The translations under genes and the position numbers were made by a program. From Alentia gelatinosa (taxonomy: Eukaryota; Annelida; Polychaeta; Phyllodocida; Polynoidae): a stretch of 64,000 nt of DNA. The stretch lies in the NCBI GenBank assembly GCA_950022655.1, contig OX465582.1, positions 95,556,704-95,620,703 of the forward strand, given 5' to 3'. The notes under the pieces are model-generated. The model saw only the letters and a program-made list of their open reading frames with translations, did not search any database and was not told the origin of the DNA. Every line of letters starts with the position of its first letter. Within the stretch, counting starts at the first letter, position 1. Below, one piece after another: positions 46,801-55,897 of the stretch.

Positions 46801-49800
46801 AGTATGCATGGCTTCACCGAGCTATGCTGATTCAAATCATCAATAATTAACACTGCCGTAACTCCGCCGAATCTGGTCCCAGGAGGAAAAGACAGATAAA
46901 ACATGCTCATAAATATCTCATAGTAGTAGTGATTTCATGGAAAATAGACTTTAGACGTCTCCTCTCACCTGTTTATCAAGGCGTGTTTGGTTGAGGGAAA
47001 AAAACTTGACTTAACAGGAAATTCATGAACTGCCTGCAAATAAGATTTTCAAGATTCCATACTTCAGGTGTTACTTTATTATCCTAGTGTCTTTACTGAT
47101 CGAGCATAGTTACCTATGTGAAATGAATGTGTTAGTATGTTTGGTTGTATCAGTAGGGTGGTCGCCCCAACCGGGTATTCTGAAAAATCACAAGGAATTT
47201 GAAACAAAATTCTCCCAGAAATATGTTGGGGTCTCTATTGTCCACGGAAAATACAGGTAACAATTAAGAGATGTTTACTACTTAAAACAAAGGTAGCTTA
47301 ATTGTGTACCCTAAATGTTGACGTCTGGGCACAGCCTAATAACCTCGATGAAGGAATCAAGCCCGAGCTATTTGATTGCTGTGTAGAGATAAAGCCATGT
47401 TCCACTGGAAACAGGCATACAGTGCAGGGCTAACCGATTAATTGTGCAAGGATTATACAATGAGGCCACCATTGAAACGAGTTCAATCGGTTTGGACCTT
47501 TAAAATGCAGCAGAAACAAGTAATATGCAGCACCCTCACCGATGTTTAGACACCGACGTGCAGTCGTTGGCCACCACCGACTGGCTATTAGGTGAACTCA
47601 ATAAATCCGTGTCGTCTTCGTTGGCCAGTGGAAAATGGCTTATAGATGTTCGAATTTAGTAGCTTGTTACTCCTGACCCTCTCCTCAATACCAAGACACA
47701 CAAAGCCCACCACTGTCGCCCTCAACATTACCCCCTTTGAGGTGCCTAGAAATAACTTCATGCTCTTTTTCTTTTCATTTTAGCCCCCCCCCCCTTTCCC
47801 CCCCCCCCCCCCTTGTCATGTTTTGTCATATATGGGCCATCCATAGAGTACGTAAGCTGAAATTCTGGACCCCTCCCAATCTTGTACGCAATAGAAAAAG
47901 AGGGAACATACGCATTTTTTTCAAAATGTTTAACCCCACCCCCACCCCTCCGAGCGTGTGTACTTTATGGGTGGTCCCATACCTTTATCATTGTTGGTCA
48001 GAAGGACTAGACCATCTGCTGCATGACGTTTTTTATGGACGGCCCCTTTTCAGGTGGAACAAACCCCAAGCAACAAAGTAAGCACCGCGTACATGCAATG
48101 AATCTATCCCCAAAAGCAAGGTCATGGTACCTAGTGAAGGTGAGGTCAAGATCAAATAGGGATTGTCACCACACAGGAACTGAGTCCTGGTTAGTCGCTA
48201 GCATATGGGAATATATGAAATTGTAGATTGAACGATACCCTCTCATCAGAGAAACTGAAGTTAACAGTCACGTTCTCACCAAAGAGGGATTTTCATTATG
48301 TAAAATGAATGTTGTATGTCATATTCGCATCCTGTGTTTATTGGTTAACGACCGAAATGTAAACCAAAGGTCTAGACACTCAGATACACGTGTTATTGAA
48401 CCCTTATATGGTGTGTCAGTATTAATTATGCATAGAAAACGGCACTGGTTACTCATTACGTATTCATGCATTTGCTATCCAAGTGAATTCCACCTACAAC
48501 CTTGTAGTTCCTTGGGTCATGACCCAAGTATGTTAAGGTAATTCAGATGGCTTCTTATAAGAATTCTGAAAAAAGGGGTAATGGTGGTGTTCTAATTATC
48601 TACTCATTAAAGGGGTAATGGTGGTGTTCTAATTATCTGCTCACTAAAGGGGTAATGGTGGTGTTCTAATTATCTACTCATCAAAGGGGTAATGGTGGTG
48701 TTCTAATTATCTACTCATTAAAGGGGTAATGGTGGTGTTCTAATTATTTACTCATTAAAGGGGTAATGGTGGTGTTCTAATTATCTACTCATTAAAGGGG
48801 TAATGGTGGTGTTCTAATTATCTACTCATTAAAGTGGTAATGGTGGTGTTCTAATTATCTACTCATTGGTCTGCTGGGGTGGACAGCAATTACCATTCTG
48901 TTCACCCTCTTGGTCGCCTCGCCTCCTCATGGTGCAGACCGGATATGCTTGCATGCAAGCATAACTAAAGCAACCAGGGTGGGGAGTTAGCTCAGTGGTA
49001 AAGAGCACTGAACTTGTAATACCAAGGTTTTCAGACTCTGTTGATTTAGGTCCCACTGCAGCCACTTTTCTCCTTCACCCCAAGCAGTGGTAGATTTACT
49101 GCTATATCAAAGGCCAATCCTTCTCATACCATGTCTATGTGGTGTGGGAAGTAAAAGAACTCTCACCTCGGTAAAAGTGTAGGGGTGAGGTTTCCACCTA
49201 AATTCATTTCATAGATTCGATCACCACCCTTGTGGTGTAAAAGAACCTTGAGAAAGTCTGGTGAGAACCTGCAATGCTTAACTGGACGTTAAATCAAACC
49301 AACAAACCAAATCTACTCATTACCTACTGTAGAACGGGTGTTTAAAATATTTAATAACATCAAAATCACTAAATTGTTGAAGCTAGCTACTTAAATAGAG
49401 AAATAAAGTCACTATGAATCTAAAAATCTATTCAATATAACCTGAGAGAGAAAAGAATCTAAGAAACACGTTCATAACTCATCAATAGACTGATCACTTT
49501 ACCACTATATCTAGATCACCAGGCGTATGCAATCTCTGAAAACGCAGTAACTGCGTCAACAAAGATAAGGCGGACATAACATGACACCCACGCTCCTTAA
49601 ATGACAAACAAATACGTTGTAAATTCATTTTAGGTCTACTATATATGTGTGTATATGTATAAAGGTATGCACATGTTAGAGCATAATTTAAATTTAAAGG
49701 AACGGGTCAAATGCTGTTTCAATGCCAACGAAGTTTCCAGATATATATTTTTTTCAATCTTCTAATTTAGACTGATCATGACTCAGCTTTTTTGTCTGAG

Positions 49801-52800
49801 CTGTATTGTCACGTCTTCATAATATATATGACTCAGCTTTTTATGAGGCTAGTTTACATGCACGACCAGCCGTGGTGTTACATAATATTTCTGGTTCAGC
49901 TCACTATAAGTAGATATTTGTAAAACAACAAATAAACTTAAGAATAGAACATAGAAAGTAGAGTATTTAAGTTCCAAACATACGTCGCATCAAATCTGAA
50001 TCGAGATAATTTGCTATCCATATATTAATCTATGATGATTTATATCAGTATTAAACTATCTTACTTTTAGAAACCCGGGTTTTTTTGGGGTAAAATCTTG
50101 TGTTTTGGCACTGGTGTTGTTATTAGATAATAAAAATGATGATTGAGATGTAGAACTGCTGTATGTAGCTAATAAAGAATGAATAAACATGCTCGTGTAT
50201 GCACACTGTGATAGAAATCTCTTCATTACGAAATATCTTTAAGTGAACCATTATTCACTATTTCTCAATAATGGCAAGAGTGAGTACATACCCTCAAATG
50301 TTCTTGGCAAGGGAATAGCACAATTAATTGTGACACAGTGTCCATACTTATGGGTTTGTGGTAATGAAAGTCAGTCAGTTGTTCATGACCTACGACACCA
50401 TGCTTCATCAGTGAGAGTTGACAAATCTACAAATACTCCTGGCAAGATCCTAAATCTCAATGATAATTGCATATAATCTCGCTTTTTTCCCCCCAATATT
50501 CCACCTAGTACTATTGTAAAAAGAGAAACAGTGGCTATAATGTGCATCAGTAACCTTTGTGAGATTGAAATATTACACCATGAAAGTTAAATTGAAAAAG
50601 AAGTGACGTAAGCTGATGCAACGGAGTGTATCCGAAAAGACTTACCATATGTTAACCTATTAATCCGAAGGGGGATACAAGTAGTAATATGTACAGTATA
50701 CATTATGATCGGCAAATTGAAAAAACGATTTGTTGACAAACCATATAAATACTCTATCATATGAACATGCGATTCTGTATATATACAAGTCCGTCTATAT
50801 CAAACACTGAAATTGCGGTTTTATAATAATTATGACAATGGATAAGGAACCAAAGGAGACGCGAGACGAAAGGTTATTTCCAGCAAGCATACCCAATCTG
50901 AAATGAGTATTAAGAAAGTTAAATCTTGGGAATTGTTGCTGGATTTGTCTGAGCGTTATGCGATTTCTGCTTGCTGATAGGTTAATAATTGCGTCCAATG
51001 GGACCCCAAGGGTATATAGGGACATGCAGTCATGCAATGTTAGGTCTATGGGGATTTGATATGAGGGGTAGGATAATATCAAGAATTGTCAGGAAATTTC
51101 ATATCATTGTTTATATGTCATGAATTGTCTTCATGGAACGATATTACGAAGTGGAACTGAGTGATATTTGTAGCGGAAAACAATGAATGTCATGTAAACA
51201 ATTATTTGAAACTGAGTGACATTCAGATTTTATCCTACCCCTCATATAAAACTCTTAACATTGTATGACAATATGCCACGGTTATGCCATGAGATATTTA
51301 CATGCCACACATAACATATGAAGTTAAAAACATGTGACAGGGTAGGATAAAATCTAAATTGTCACTCAATTTCATAGGCACATGGCATTCATGGTCTTTT
51401 GCTAGAGATATCACTCAGCTCCACTTTTTGACATCATGTTGCAAAGACAACTCACATAAAAAGAATCATATGAAATTTTGTGATGTTTCTTAATATTATC
51501 CTACCCCATCACATGTTTTATATGTCACCTGTGGCATATAGATATTTTATGTCATAACGGTGGCATACACACCTATTAAGCCTATGGAGATTTATATGAG
51601 GGGTAGGATACTAGACAAACCTAATATATTCACTTTCATTTGATTTTCTTATAGTAAGTCCCAGTTTTTGTTCTGGTATGGAAAATATTGTAATCAGGGA
51701 TGTCAGCAACCCTTGAAGAAAATCCCTGAAGTCATTTGCGGCAACAACCTACCCCGTTCCCCCTCCCGAGACTACAATGAACAAGCCTACTGGGAACTCT
51801 AAACCAAAGAGGACTGGTACTATGGTATACTCGCCAATCCGAACCCTATCTCCTATGCTCTATTCATGTTTTACCAAACATGAGCATGGGAGAGTGTAGT
51901 ATAATGTTGGTTCCTGGTGCTACCTATGCATTCAAAGTGGTTCGTATGGAAACAGCCTATCAGTTTCAGGGATTTCAGGGAATACCCTGAAAAAGATGGA
52001 AGTAGTAACGCATACATTTACAGGGATTCTAGATATACTATGGGGTTGACATAAACAGGTTCTATTAAGTCTTTTAAATAGTGAGGACAATATTTCTGTG
52101 CTTTAAAAATCCCTGATTTCAGGGATTTCCCTGAACTCTGACATCTCTGATGAACAAGGGTTCGTCACTTGGCAGCTCCTCCAGAGGAGATGGGTAGGTC
52201 CTCTGGAGTATGGGCAGTTCCTCCGTTTGATGGGATCTGCTAGTCACTACGTCACTCAGCACTATAAATACGGCAAGGCCAGCCAGTCGAATTAGTTATA
52301 TGTATTATCCTACCCCTAATATGAAATCCCATAGGCTTAACATTGGGTTTCCGTATGCCACGCTGACTGGCATATGTAGTTTTATATGCCACTAGTGGCA
52401 TACAGCATCGTTATCACGTAATATTCCAAAATCGAGGAGATAGGGTAGGATAAAATCAAAACCTGATTCGTTTTAATCTTGGCCACCGCATTCCACTCCT
52501 GAAGTTTTGGCTTCGGACTTCACTCGGCTTCGCCTCATGAAGTCACTTTGCCAAACTTCAGTCATGGAATACGGTGGACAAGATTAAACCTCATCCAGTT
52601 TTACGATAGTACAAAGCTGTGTCCGTTTTCACTCGCTACAGACGTTGTACTTGAGATTCCTTGCAAAACCAAACTGGTTTGCACAATAACGTTTGTAAAG
52701 GAAGTGTCATGAAATAAAAAACAGTTGAATTCAATAACTTACATCACAATCTTCAATCTCCCATCATATTAGCATCAGATGTTATCTTTTTCTCTATCAA

Positions 52801-55007
52801 ATCCTCCTTTAAATCCCTGAAATGGGAGCCCCTTAATCAACCATCAGCCATTTTTAATCTTTGAATTTTGAATTTAGCTGGTAACCAGCGATCATGTTAG
52901 TCTCAAAGTTTGCCTATGACATCGAGTCTGACTCTAGTGAGGAACAAACAGAGTCGGATTATGTTGGACTAAGTCGAGTCAGTCTGGTGTACCAGCTCTT
53001 TGAGCATGGTCACTGAGGCTCTGCACTCTCTACCTATTGTAATATAGGTTAGTCAGGACTTTTGACTGTCTATGGCTATTGAATGTCTCTGTTTTATTGT
53101 TACAATATAACACTTGAGAATTGTAATTCTGGTGTTGTTGTCATTGCGATACACGATCCTTACAATATTTTATCTTAAAAGAAATCTGTCACAATTATTA
53201 TCTACTTATGGCTGAGTCTCGTAAGAAATACTACCTGCTCCTACAAATCTTATTATTATAGCCATCTGTCACACTGTGATATATGGGGTTTGTAATCATG
53301 TTACTAGGTAAATTGTCACAGGTTTTAAATTTAAGCGAGTGTTCCACCAACTAGGTGTTCTATAGGCTTGGAAATAGCTTTATGGTGGTGGCTGCCAGCA
53401 AGTCTGGCCAGCCGGGCCACTGGAAATGTGCAAATTATTTGAGCTCTTCCACTGACCCACCTTATTCAAGCCAACCAACGACCACACAGGGGCCCGTACA
53501 CTGCCCGGCGGGTATCCAGCAACCTCTTCCACTAAGTTAGCTGGTTGACTGGTACAGGCAGGGTGATGTCACGGAGGGGCAATACTACTGCTAATGCAGT
53601 GCTATCTAGTGGACGTTGGCATTATCATGCTTCGCTTGATCCCTGTTCATTTGATAGGGGTGTCTCGAACACTCCTCCACACAAAACCCAGATGTTTATT
53701 GAAAATGAAATTCCCCAAATCGCCTATATTAATATTAATTATTATATTGCAGCGCAGCACCATCAACCCGGGGCCTTAACAACAGTCAACACTATTCCAC
53801 CACCCTAAAGCGAGCATAAAAGATAATTATCCACTGATATATCAAATAATTTATTGTAGATAGATCTAGATTCATATACAAACGTATACATGGGCTATGA
53901 CTAGATCTAGATCTAGATGTAGGCTAGATCTAGATCTCTCTCTAGATCTAGTAATAGTATAAGAGCCCAAAACACTCGTAACAGTTGAATCAGTACGGTA
54001 CCGTAATCACTTTCATACGTAATAAATAATATCATGAAACATCACGAAATTTGATATGATTGTTTGTATGGTGTGAATTGTCTTCGCAGAATGATATCAC
54101 GAAGCAGGGCTGAGTGATGTCTGTAGCAGAAGACAATAAACTCCATGTAACCAATGAATCATATGAAATTGAGCGACGTTTAGATTTTATCCTACCCCGT
54201 CACATGTTTAACTTCAATTCATTATGTCACCTGTAGCATATTAATATTTTATGGCATAACCTATGTCTATGGAGATTTATATGATTGAGGGGTAGGATAA
54301 ATTTTGTAGTTACTATATTCAACTTAATCTAAATACAAATTTGATGGTTTTTTTCTAGATCTAGACCTATCCATAGATTGGCATTATCTATATCTATGCT
54401 AAGCTTACCTGTTCGGTTGTTATAACAATTTGAACATAATCTTTATCCGGTGCAGGGGCTATGCTAGCATAATTTAAGATAACTCCATCATCATTGATGA
54501 GTTGCTTTATGATATACAACGGGATTTTATCAAACTTATACAGGCGATGAAGCGGAGTTAGTTCGCTCGACATTTTGACGTCCTTCCCATGTCCTGTACT
54601 AAAAACTCTCAAAAAGAACGCTGCTACGTCCTGTCAACTAACACCACTCCCCAAGCAGAGAGAAATGGTACTAAACTGATGTGGTGGCGCCATCTGACGC
54701 GTCTATCAAACACCCGATAAACAGTTCTTCTCCAATCACATCTTTTGTCATCCCATTCACAATTCTCTTTAACATGTTTACGCTTGAAGAGTGACACTGT
54801 TTGCTAGCAGGTGCCCGTAACACATACTTGTTTACGTGATTTTTATAACTTCAAACCCACCTCTTCTAAGCTAAGTTGAATCTGGGCGAAGTCTTTACTT
54901 GGAGCAGGTGCTTGATCAGCGTGATTGACGAGAATTCCATCTTTAGGAAGCAGTTCTTTGATAATGTGCACAGGCCACACTTCGATAGCGGAAGTTGGTG
55001 TCTCCAT
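37447..55007 (-). CDS. FBXO36: FBXO36 orthologue, F-box protein, with three alternative first exons
   Basis: Exons 2, 3 and 4 (43580-43685, 41753-41925, 40133-40267) and a final exon (37447-37848) join in phase with any of three first exons (54861-55007, 54409-54573, 44762-44953). The core reads VIFRFWRISLRK..HDDFLYDERLQS, LPQSILINMILHLELEDILN..QTNKMFNQLCNSNDLWE and IGWRKLFFTNKIQLQ. This follows human FBXO36 closely (VIFRWWKISLR; LxLEDIARL; LFFTNKLQLQ). F-box proteins recruit substrates to SCF (SKP1-CUL1) ubiquitin ligases through the F-box, here about residues 113-155 with exon 1a. The substrate is unknown. The protein is about 320 residues against about 188 in human, because of a long C-terminal exon. 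Confidence 0.93.
38194..38751. mobile_element. Diverged copy of the GGCCTCCCAG element
   Basis: Left end GGCCTCCCAGGATTCCGCTT and right end CACTGGGAGGCCTCC are inverted. The interior ATATAGGTTTTTATAGGTTT and TTCAAGGCCAAAA motifs align with 21021-21626. It lies in the last FBXO36 intron. Confidence 0.75.
38864..38911 (-). CDS. FBXO36: Possible alternative FBXO36 exon 5a
   Basis: After acceptor ATTCTATTAG a phase-0 frame reads MQLRRMSFMSGSTSSM up to a possible donor ATG/GTCAGC, also phase 0. Joining exon 4 gives ..NKIQLQ-MQLRRMSF.., resembling the human QLQRQLRKRK stretch and the QLRR start of the terminal exon. The frame stays open beyond the weak donor (SDGNDLWDLRPASIMSMHRK..) into the repeat at 38751, so an alternative C-terminus is also possible. 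It could equally be chance; transcript evidence is needed. Confidence 0.35.
40133..40267 (-). CDS. FBXO36: FBXO36 exon 4
   Basis: Acceptor TTTTCACAACAG and donor CTACAA/GTAAGTAAAC bound exactly 45 codons: LCNSNDLWEKIYKNHTRQKI.. to ..AIGWRKLFFTNKIQLQ. The vertebrate counterpart reads LCxSDKLWEQI..TGWRQLFFTNKLQLQ, so identity is clear. This segment completes the F-box helices (the LW pair) and the conserved post-F-box motif. Confidence 0.95.
41183..41672 (+). mobile_element. Composite tRNA-derived SINE
   Basis: The 5' module from TGCAGGGTTGGACAGCAATG to GCAAGCATAACTAAAGCGAC (interrupted by a GTTT-rich insert) is followed by a tRNA-like head (GAGTTAGCCCAGTGGTAAAG; anticodon-arm-like GACTCATAATG; box B GGGTTTGAGTCCC). 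Then come the central domain (GCAGTGGTAGATTTAATGCT, CTCATACCATGTCTATGTGC, GGTGAGATCTCTACCTAAAT) and the tail GGTTAACTGGACGTTAAATC followed by AACC repeats. It lies in FBXO36 intron 3, antisense to the gene. Confidence 0.8.
41753..41925 (-). CDS. FBXO36: FBXO36 exon 3 (F-box core)
   Basis: Acceptor TTTTTTGTTGAAG and donor TTCAATCAG/GTAAGTCA bound 173 bases. Two bases complete a Ser codon with the A left by exon 2, then EVHRLFGSNMLVYVRGLASG and HIDYLVRLPQSILINMILHL, ELEDILNLAQTNKMFNQ. LPxxILxxMxxxLxLEDIxxLxxTxxxF is a typical F-box consensus, the surface that binds SKP1. Confidence 0.96.
42016..42180. mobile_element. GGGGCCATCC-type MITE
   Basis: Termini GGGGCCATCCATAAAGTATG and GTGCGTACGTACTTTATGGA..GTCCC, interior AATCTTGTACGCAATAGAAC. 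It lies in FBXO36 intron 2. Confidence 0.75.
42792..43228 (+). mobile_element. Composite tRNA-derived SINE
   Basis: The 5' module ending ATATGCTTGCATGAACTAAA and GTGACC is followed by a poly-G run of about 20 bases where the tRNA-like 5' arm should start. Then GTGAGTGGTAAAGAGCACTG, a box-B-like GGGTTTGAATCTC, the central domain and the tail GTTGACTGGATGTTAAACCA. It has the same layout as 41183-41672. Confidence 0.75.
43580..43685 (-). CDS. FBXO36: FBXO36 exon 2
   Basis: Acceptor GTTTTTGGCAG and donor CTTCAAA/GTGAGTAAG bound 106 bases (phase 0 in, one base out): VIFRFWRISLRKNGSSLPME, KRESHDDFLYDERLQ. Vertebrate FBXO36 has VIFRWWKISLRxExR..THEDFLxxxHLQ at the same place. All three candidate first exons end in phase 0 and would splice to this exon. 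Confidence 0.95.
44335..44615 (+). repeat. Interspersed repeat with ATACTCAATGG motif
   Basis: Contains TTAGGGTCAGAGCTCATATC, TTATCTCACCCCTCACATTG, CCCCCATTGAGTTTTTTTTC and TACCAGGGGTGAGATAATGC, matching the inverted copy at 19030-19275 and part of 4005-4185. It lies in the intron directly downstream of FBXO36 exon 1c. Confidence 0.65.
44762..44953 (-). CDS. FBXO36: FBXO36 alternative first coding exon 1c
   Basis: ATG at 44953-44951 opens 64 codons ending ..TSDE at donor GACGAG/GTAATATAT (phase 0). The C-terminal half, LVGDDGTLSISSCFAPPPDK followed by DYSQFVVTSDE, aligns with human ..GPPPSKDYYQLLVTRSQ just before the exon 2 residues VIFRWWKIS. It is the nearest to exon 2 of the three first exons and the most human-like at the PPPxKDY motif. 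Confidence 0.88.
46030..46280 (+). pseudogene. Coding-like GC-rich patch with frame change at a poly-C run
   Basis: After a possible acceptor TTGGCCTCAG, one frame reads ASLQELVNSDEEFPSREHI up to a poly-C tract. Beyond it a different frame reads AANCLHLYCSVSCSDLEGSS.., then ALDECLGHWQ before GTGCGT. Both halves have more balanced codons than the surroundings, and the change falls at the homopolymer. That fits a decayed exon or retrocopy whose frame was broken by C-run length change, but no family was recognised and chance is possible. Confidence 0.25.
47834..47978. mobile_element. GGGCCATCC-type MITE
   Basis: GGGCCATCCATAGAGTACGT at the left and GTGTGTACTTTATGGGTGGT..CCC at the right, interior AATCTTGTACGCAATAGAAA. 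A further right-end scrap (TTATGGACGGCCCC) lies at 48033-48047. Confidence 0.7.
48572..48867. repeat. 37-bp x 8 tandem repeat
   Basis: Eight head-to-tail copies of AAAGGGGTAATGGTGGTGTT followed by CTAATTATCTACTCATT, with only a handful of substitutions among copies (e.g. ATCTGCTCACT in unit 2, AAAGTGG in unit 8). The homogeneity implies recent expansion. The SINE at 48868 inserted at its right edge. Confidence 0.95.
48868..49310 (+). mobile_element. Composite tRNA-derived SINE with 11-bp target duplication
   Basis: Flanked by ATCTACTCATT at 48857-48867 and 49311-49321, so both ends are fixed. A 110-bp 5' module starts GGTCTGCTGGGGTGGACAGC. It is followed by a tRNA-like head from about 48978 (GGGGAGTTAGCTCAGTGGTA; TTGTAA anticodon-loop-like), the central domain and the tail TAACTGGACGTTAAATCAAA with AACC repeats. 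The precise duplication shows that the 5' module moved with the tRNA-like part as one unit. Confidence 0.88.
51030..51615. mobile_element. Nested inverted elements of the TATCCTACCCC family
   Basis: ATGTTAGGTCTATGGGGATT..GGGGTAGGATA, then TATCCTACCCCTCATATAAA, then GACAGGGTAGGATAAAATC, then TATCCTACCCCATCACATG, then GAGGGGTAGGATAC alternate in orientation. The intervening segments AATTGTCTTCATGGAACGAT and TATCACTCAGCTCCAC are mirrored across the block. It looks like insertions of one MITE into another. The products are non-coding. Confidence 0.65.
52296..52460. mobile_element. TATCCTACCCC-family MITE
   Basis: Begins ATTATCCTACCCCTAATATG and ends GATAGGGTAGGATAAAAT. The interior has CATAGGCTTAACATTGGG and TATATGCCACTAGTGGCATA, a small palindrome typical of the family (compare 51530-51580). 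Confidence 0.65.
53880..53955. repeat. CTAGATCT-rich simple repeat
   Basis: CTAGATCTAGATCTAGATGT and further TAGATCTAGATCTCTCTC units form a self-complementary simple repeat. A related scrap lies at 54355-54364. Confidence 0.8.
54030..54300. mobile_element. TATCCTACCCC-family element next to FBXO36 exon 1b
   Basis: Contains AATTGTCTTCGCAGAATGAT, TTTATCCTACCCCGTCACAT and GATTGAGGGGTAGGATAAAT, colinear with parts of 51050-51615. It lies about 110 bases from the donor side of exon 1b. Confidence 0.65.
54409..54573 (-). CDS. FBXO36: FBXO36 alternative first coding exon 1b
   Basis: ATG at 54573-54571 opens 55 codons ending ..VITTEQ at donor GAACAG/GTAAGC (phase 0). IPLYIIKQLINDDGVILNYA followed by SIAPAPDKDYVQIVITTEQ aligns without gaps to exon 1a (VHIIKELLPKDGILVNHADQ..) and to the PxPxKDY motif of exon 1c and human FBXO36. 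The exon lies 287 bases downstream of exon 1a in transcript direction. Confidence 0.85.
54861..55007 (-). CDS. FBXO36: FBXO36 alternative first coding exon 1a
   Basis: ATG at 55007-55005 (METPTSAIEVWPVHIIKELL, PKDGILVNHADQAPAPSKDF, AQIQLSLEE) gives 49 codons ending at donor GAAGAG/GTGGGTTTG (phase 0). The frame is open further upstream but without an ATG. APAPSKDFAQI matches the human PPPSKDYYQL motif that immediately precedes the exon 2 boundary. It is the most distal first exon, 11 kb from exon 2. Confidence 0.85.
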
Positions 55008-55897
55008 GTTGGCGACGGGGACGCGATCTGCCAGAATTGGCGAGTTGCCAAAGGTTTGCTGGGACCTCACGGTTTGATTGATCGATGACCGACCCGCTGG
55101 TCAGTGGCGCCGCCTTCCTCATATATATGTATACACATGTACTTGTAAAGGCCTACACCATTGTGAAACAGACTTCGAGCCACAAACTATATATATACTA
55201 GGAGCTAATGTTATGTCCATTTATAATGGAAGAGCGTGGTACTTTATAATGGATGAGTGTGGTAAATCAAAGCATCATATAAAAGTAAGAATATTATAAC
55301 TTGATGCTATTAAGTAATGATCAAGCAATAAGCCACTTGTAGTTGAAATCACTAAAGTTTCAATATGAAAAAATAGTGTACCGTAGACCTATGTAATAGT
55401 ATTTTTCTCATATATTAGCAAAAGTAAAGGAACATTTTGATATCAAGGAATAGAAATTTACAATGTGGGTAATTCTATGGGAAAATGTCATTTTCATGAT
55501 AAAAAGTTTATTTTTTTTAGTCTTTTATTGGTTCATGATAAATATTACAGTCTTCGATGTTTTACAGAAGGCTCTGGTTTCTGACCAAACCAAGACGGCA
55601 ATGAAGGCCCTCTCAGCTGCGGACATGTCCTGCGCTGGTTTTCGTTGGGCATTCAGGGTTATTGTATAATATGCATTGGTATCAGTTAAGTATACATTAT
55701 ATTGGCATATTTCCTCTTTATTATGACAATTTTAAGACAATTCAACATTCAAAACCATATATCATTCAGCATAACAGGTAAATAGTGTTTACTTTTAAGG
55801 GTTCTATTATACATTTTTATGAATCGATTCGAGCATTATTGTTTTCATAGACCCTCTTCACACTGGCGCCATCGGCCGATTTGTATAAACAATACAT

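Larger units (their letters stand above)
44954..54408. other. Interval between FBXO36 first exons 1c and 1b; repeats
   Basis: No complete gene. It contains a coding-like but frame-broken patch (46030-46280), poly-C runs near 46093, 47785 and 47800, a MITE (47834-47978), a 37-bp tandem array with an inserted SINE (48572-49310), a cluster of TATCCTACCCC-family elements (51030-51615, 52296-52460, 54030-54300) and an AGATCT-rich stretch (53880-53955). The rest is AT-rich with no recognised content. Confidence 0.5.

Noticed and set aside
48978..49060. tRNA gene candidate (TTAGCTCAGTGGTAAAGAGC..)
   Set aside because: The acceptor stem does not pair and the sequence continues into the SINE central domain; the same structure occurs at 41.3, 43.0 and 63.7 kb. 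It is a SINE head, not a functional tRNA.
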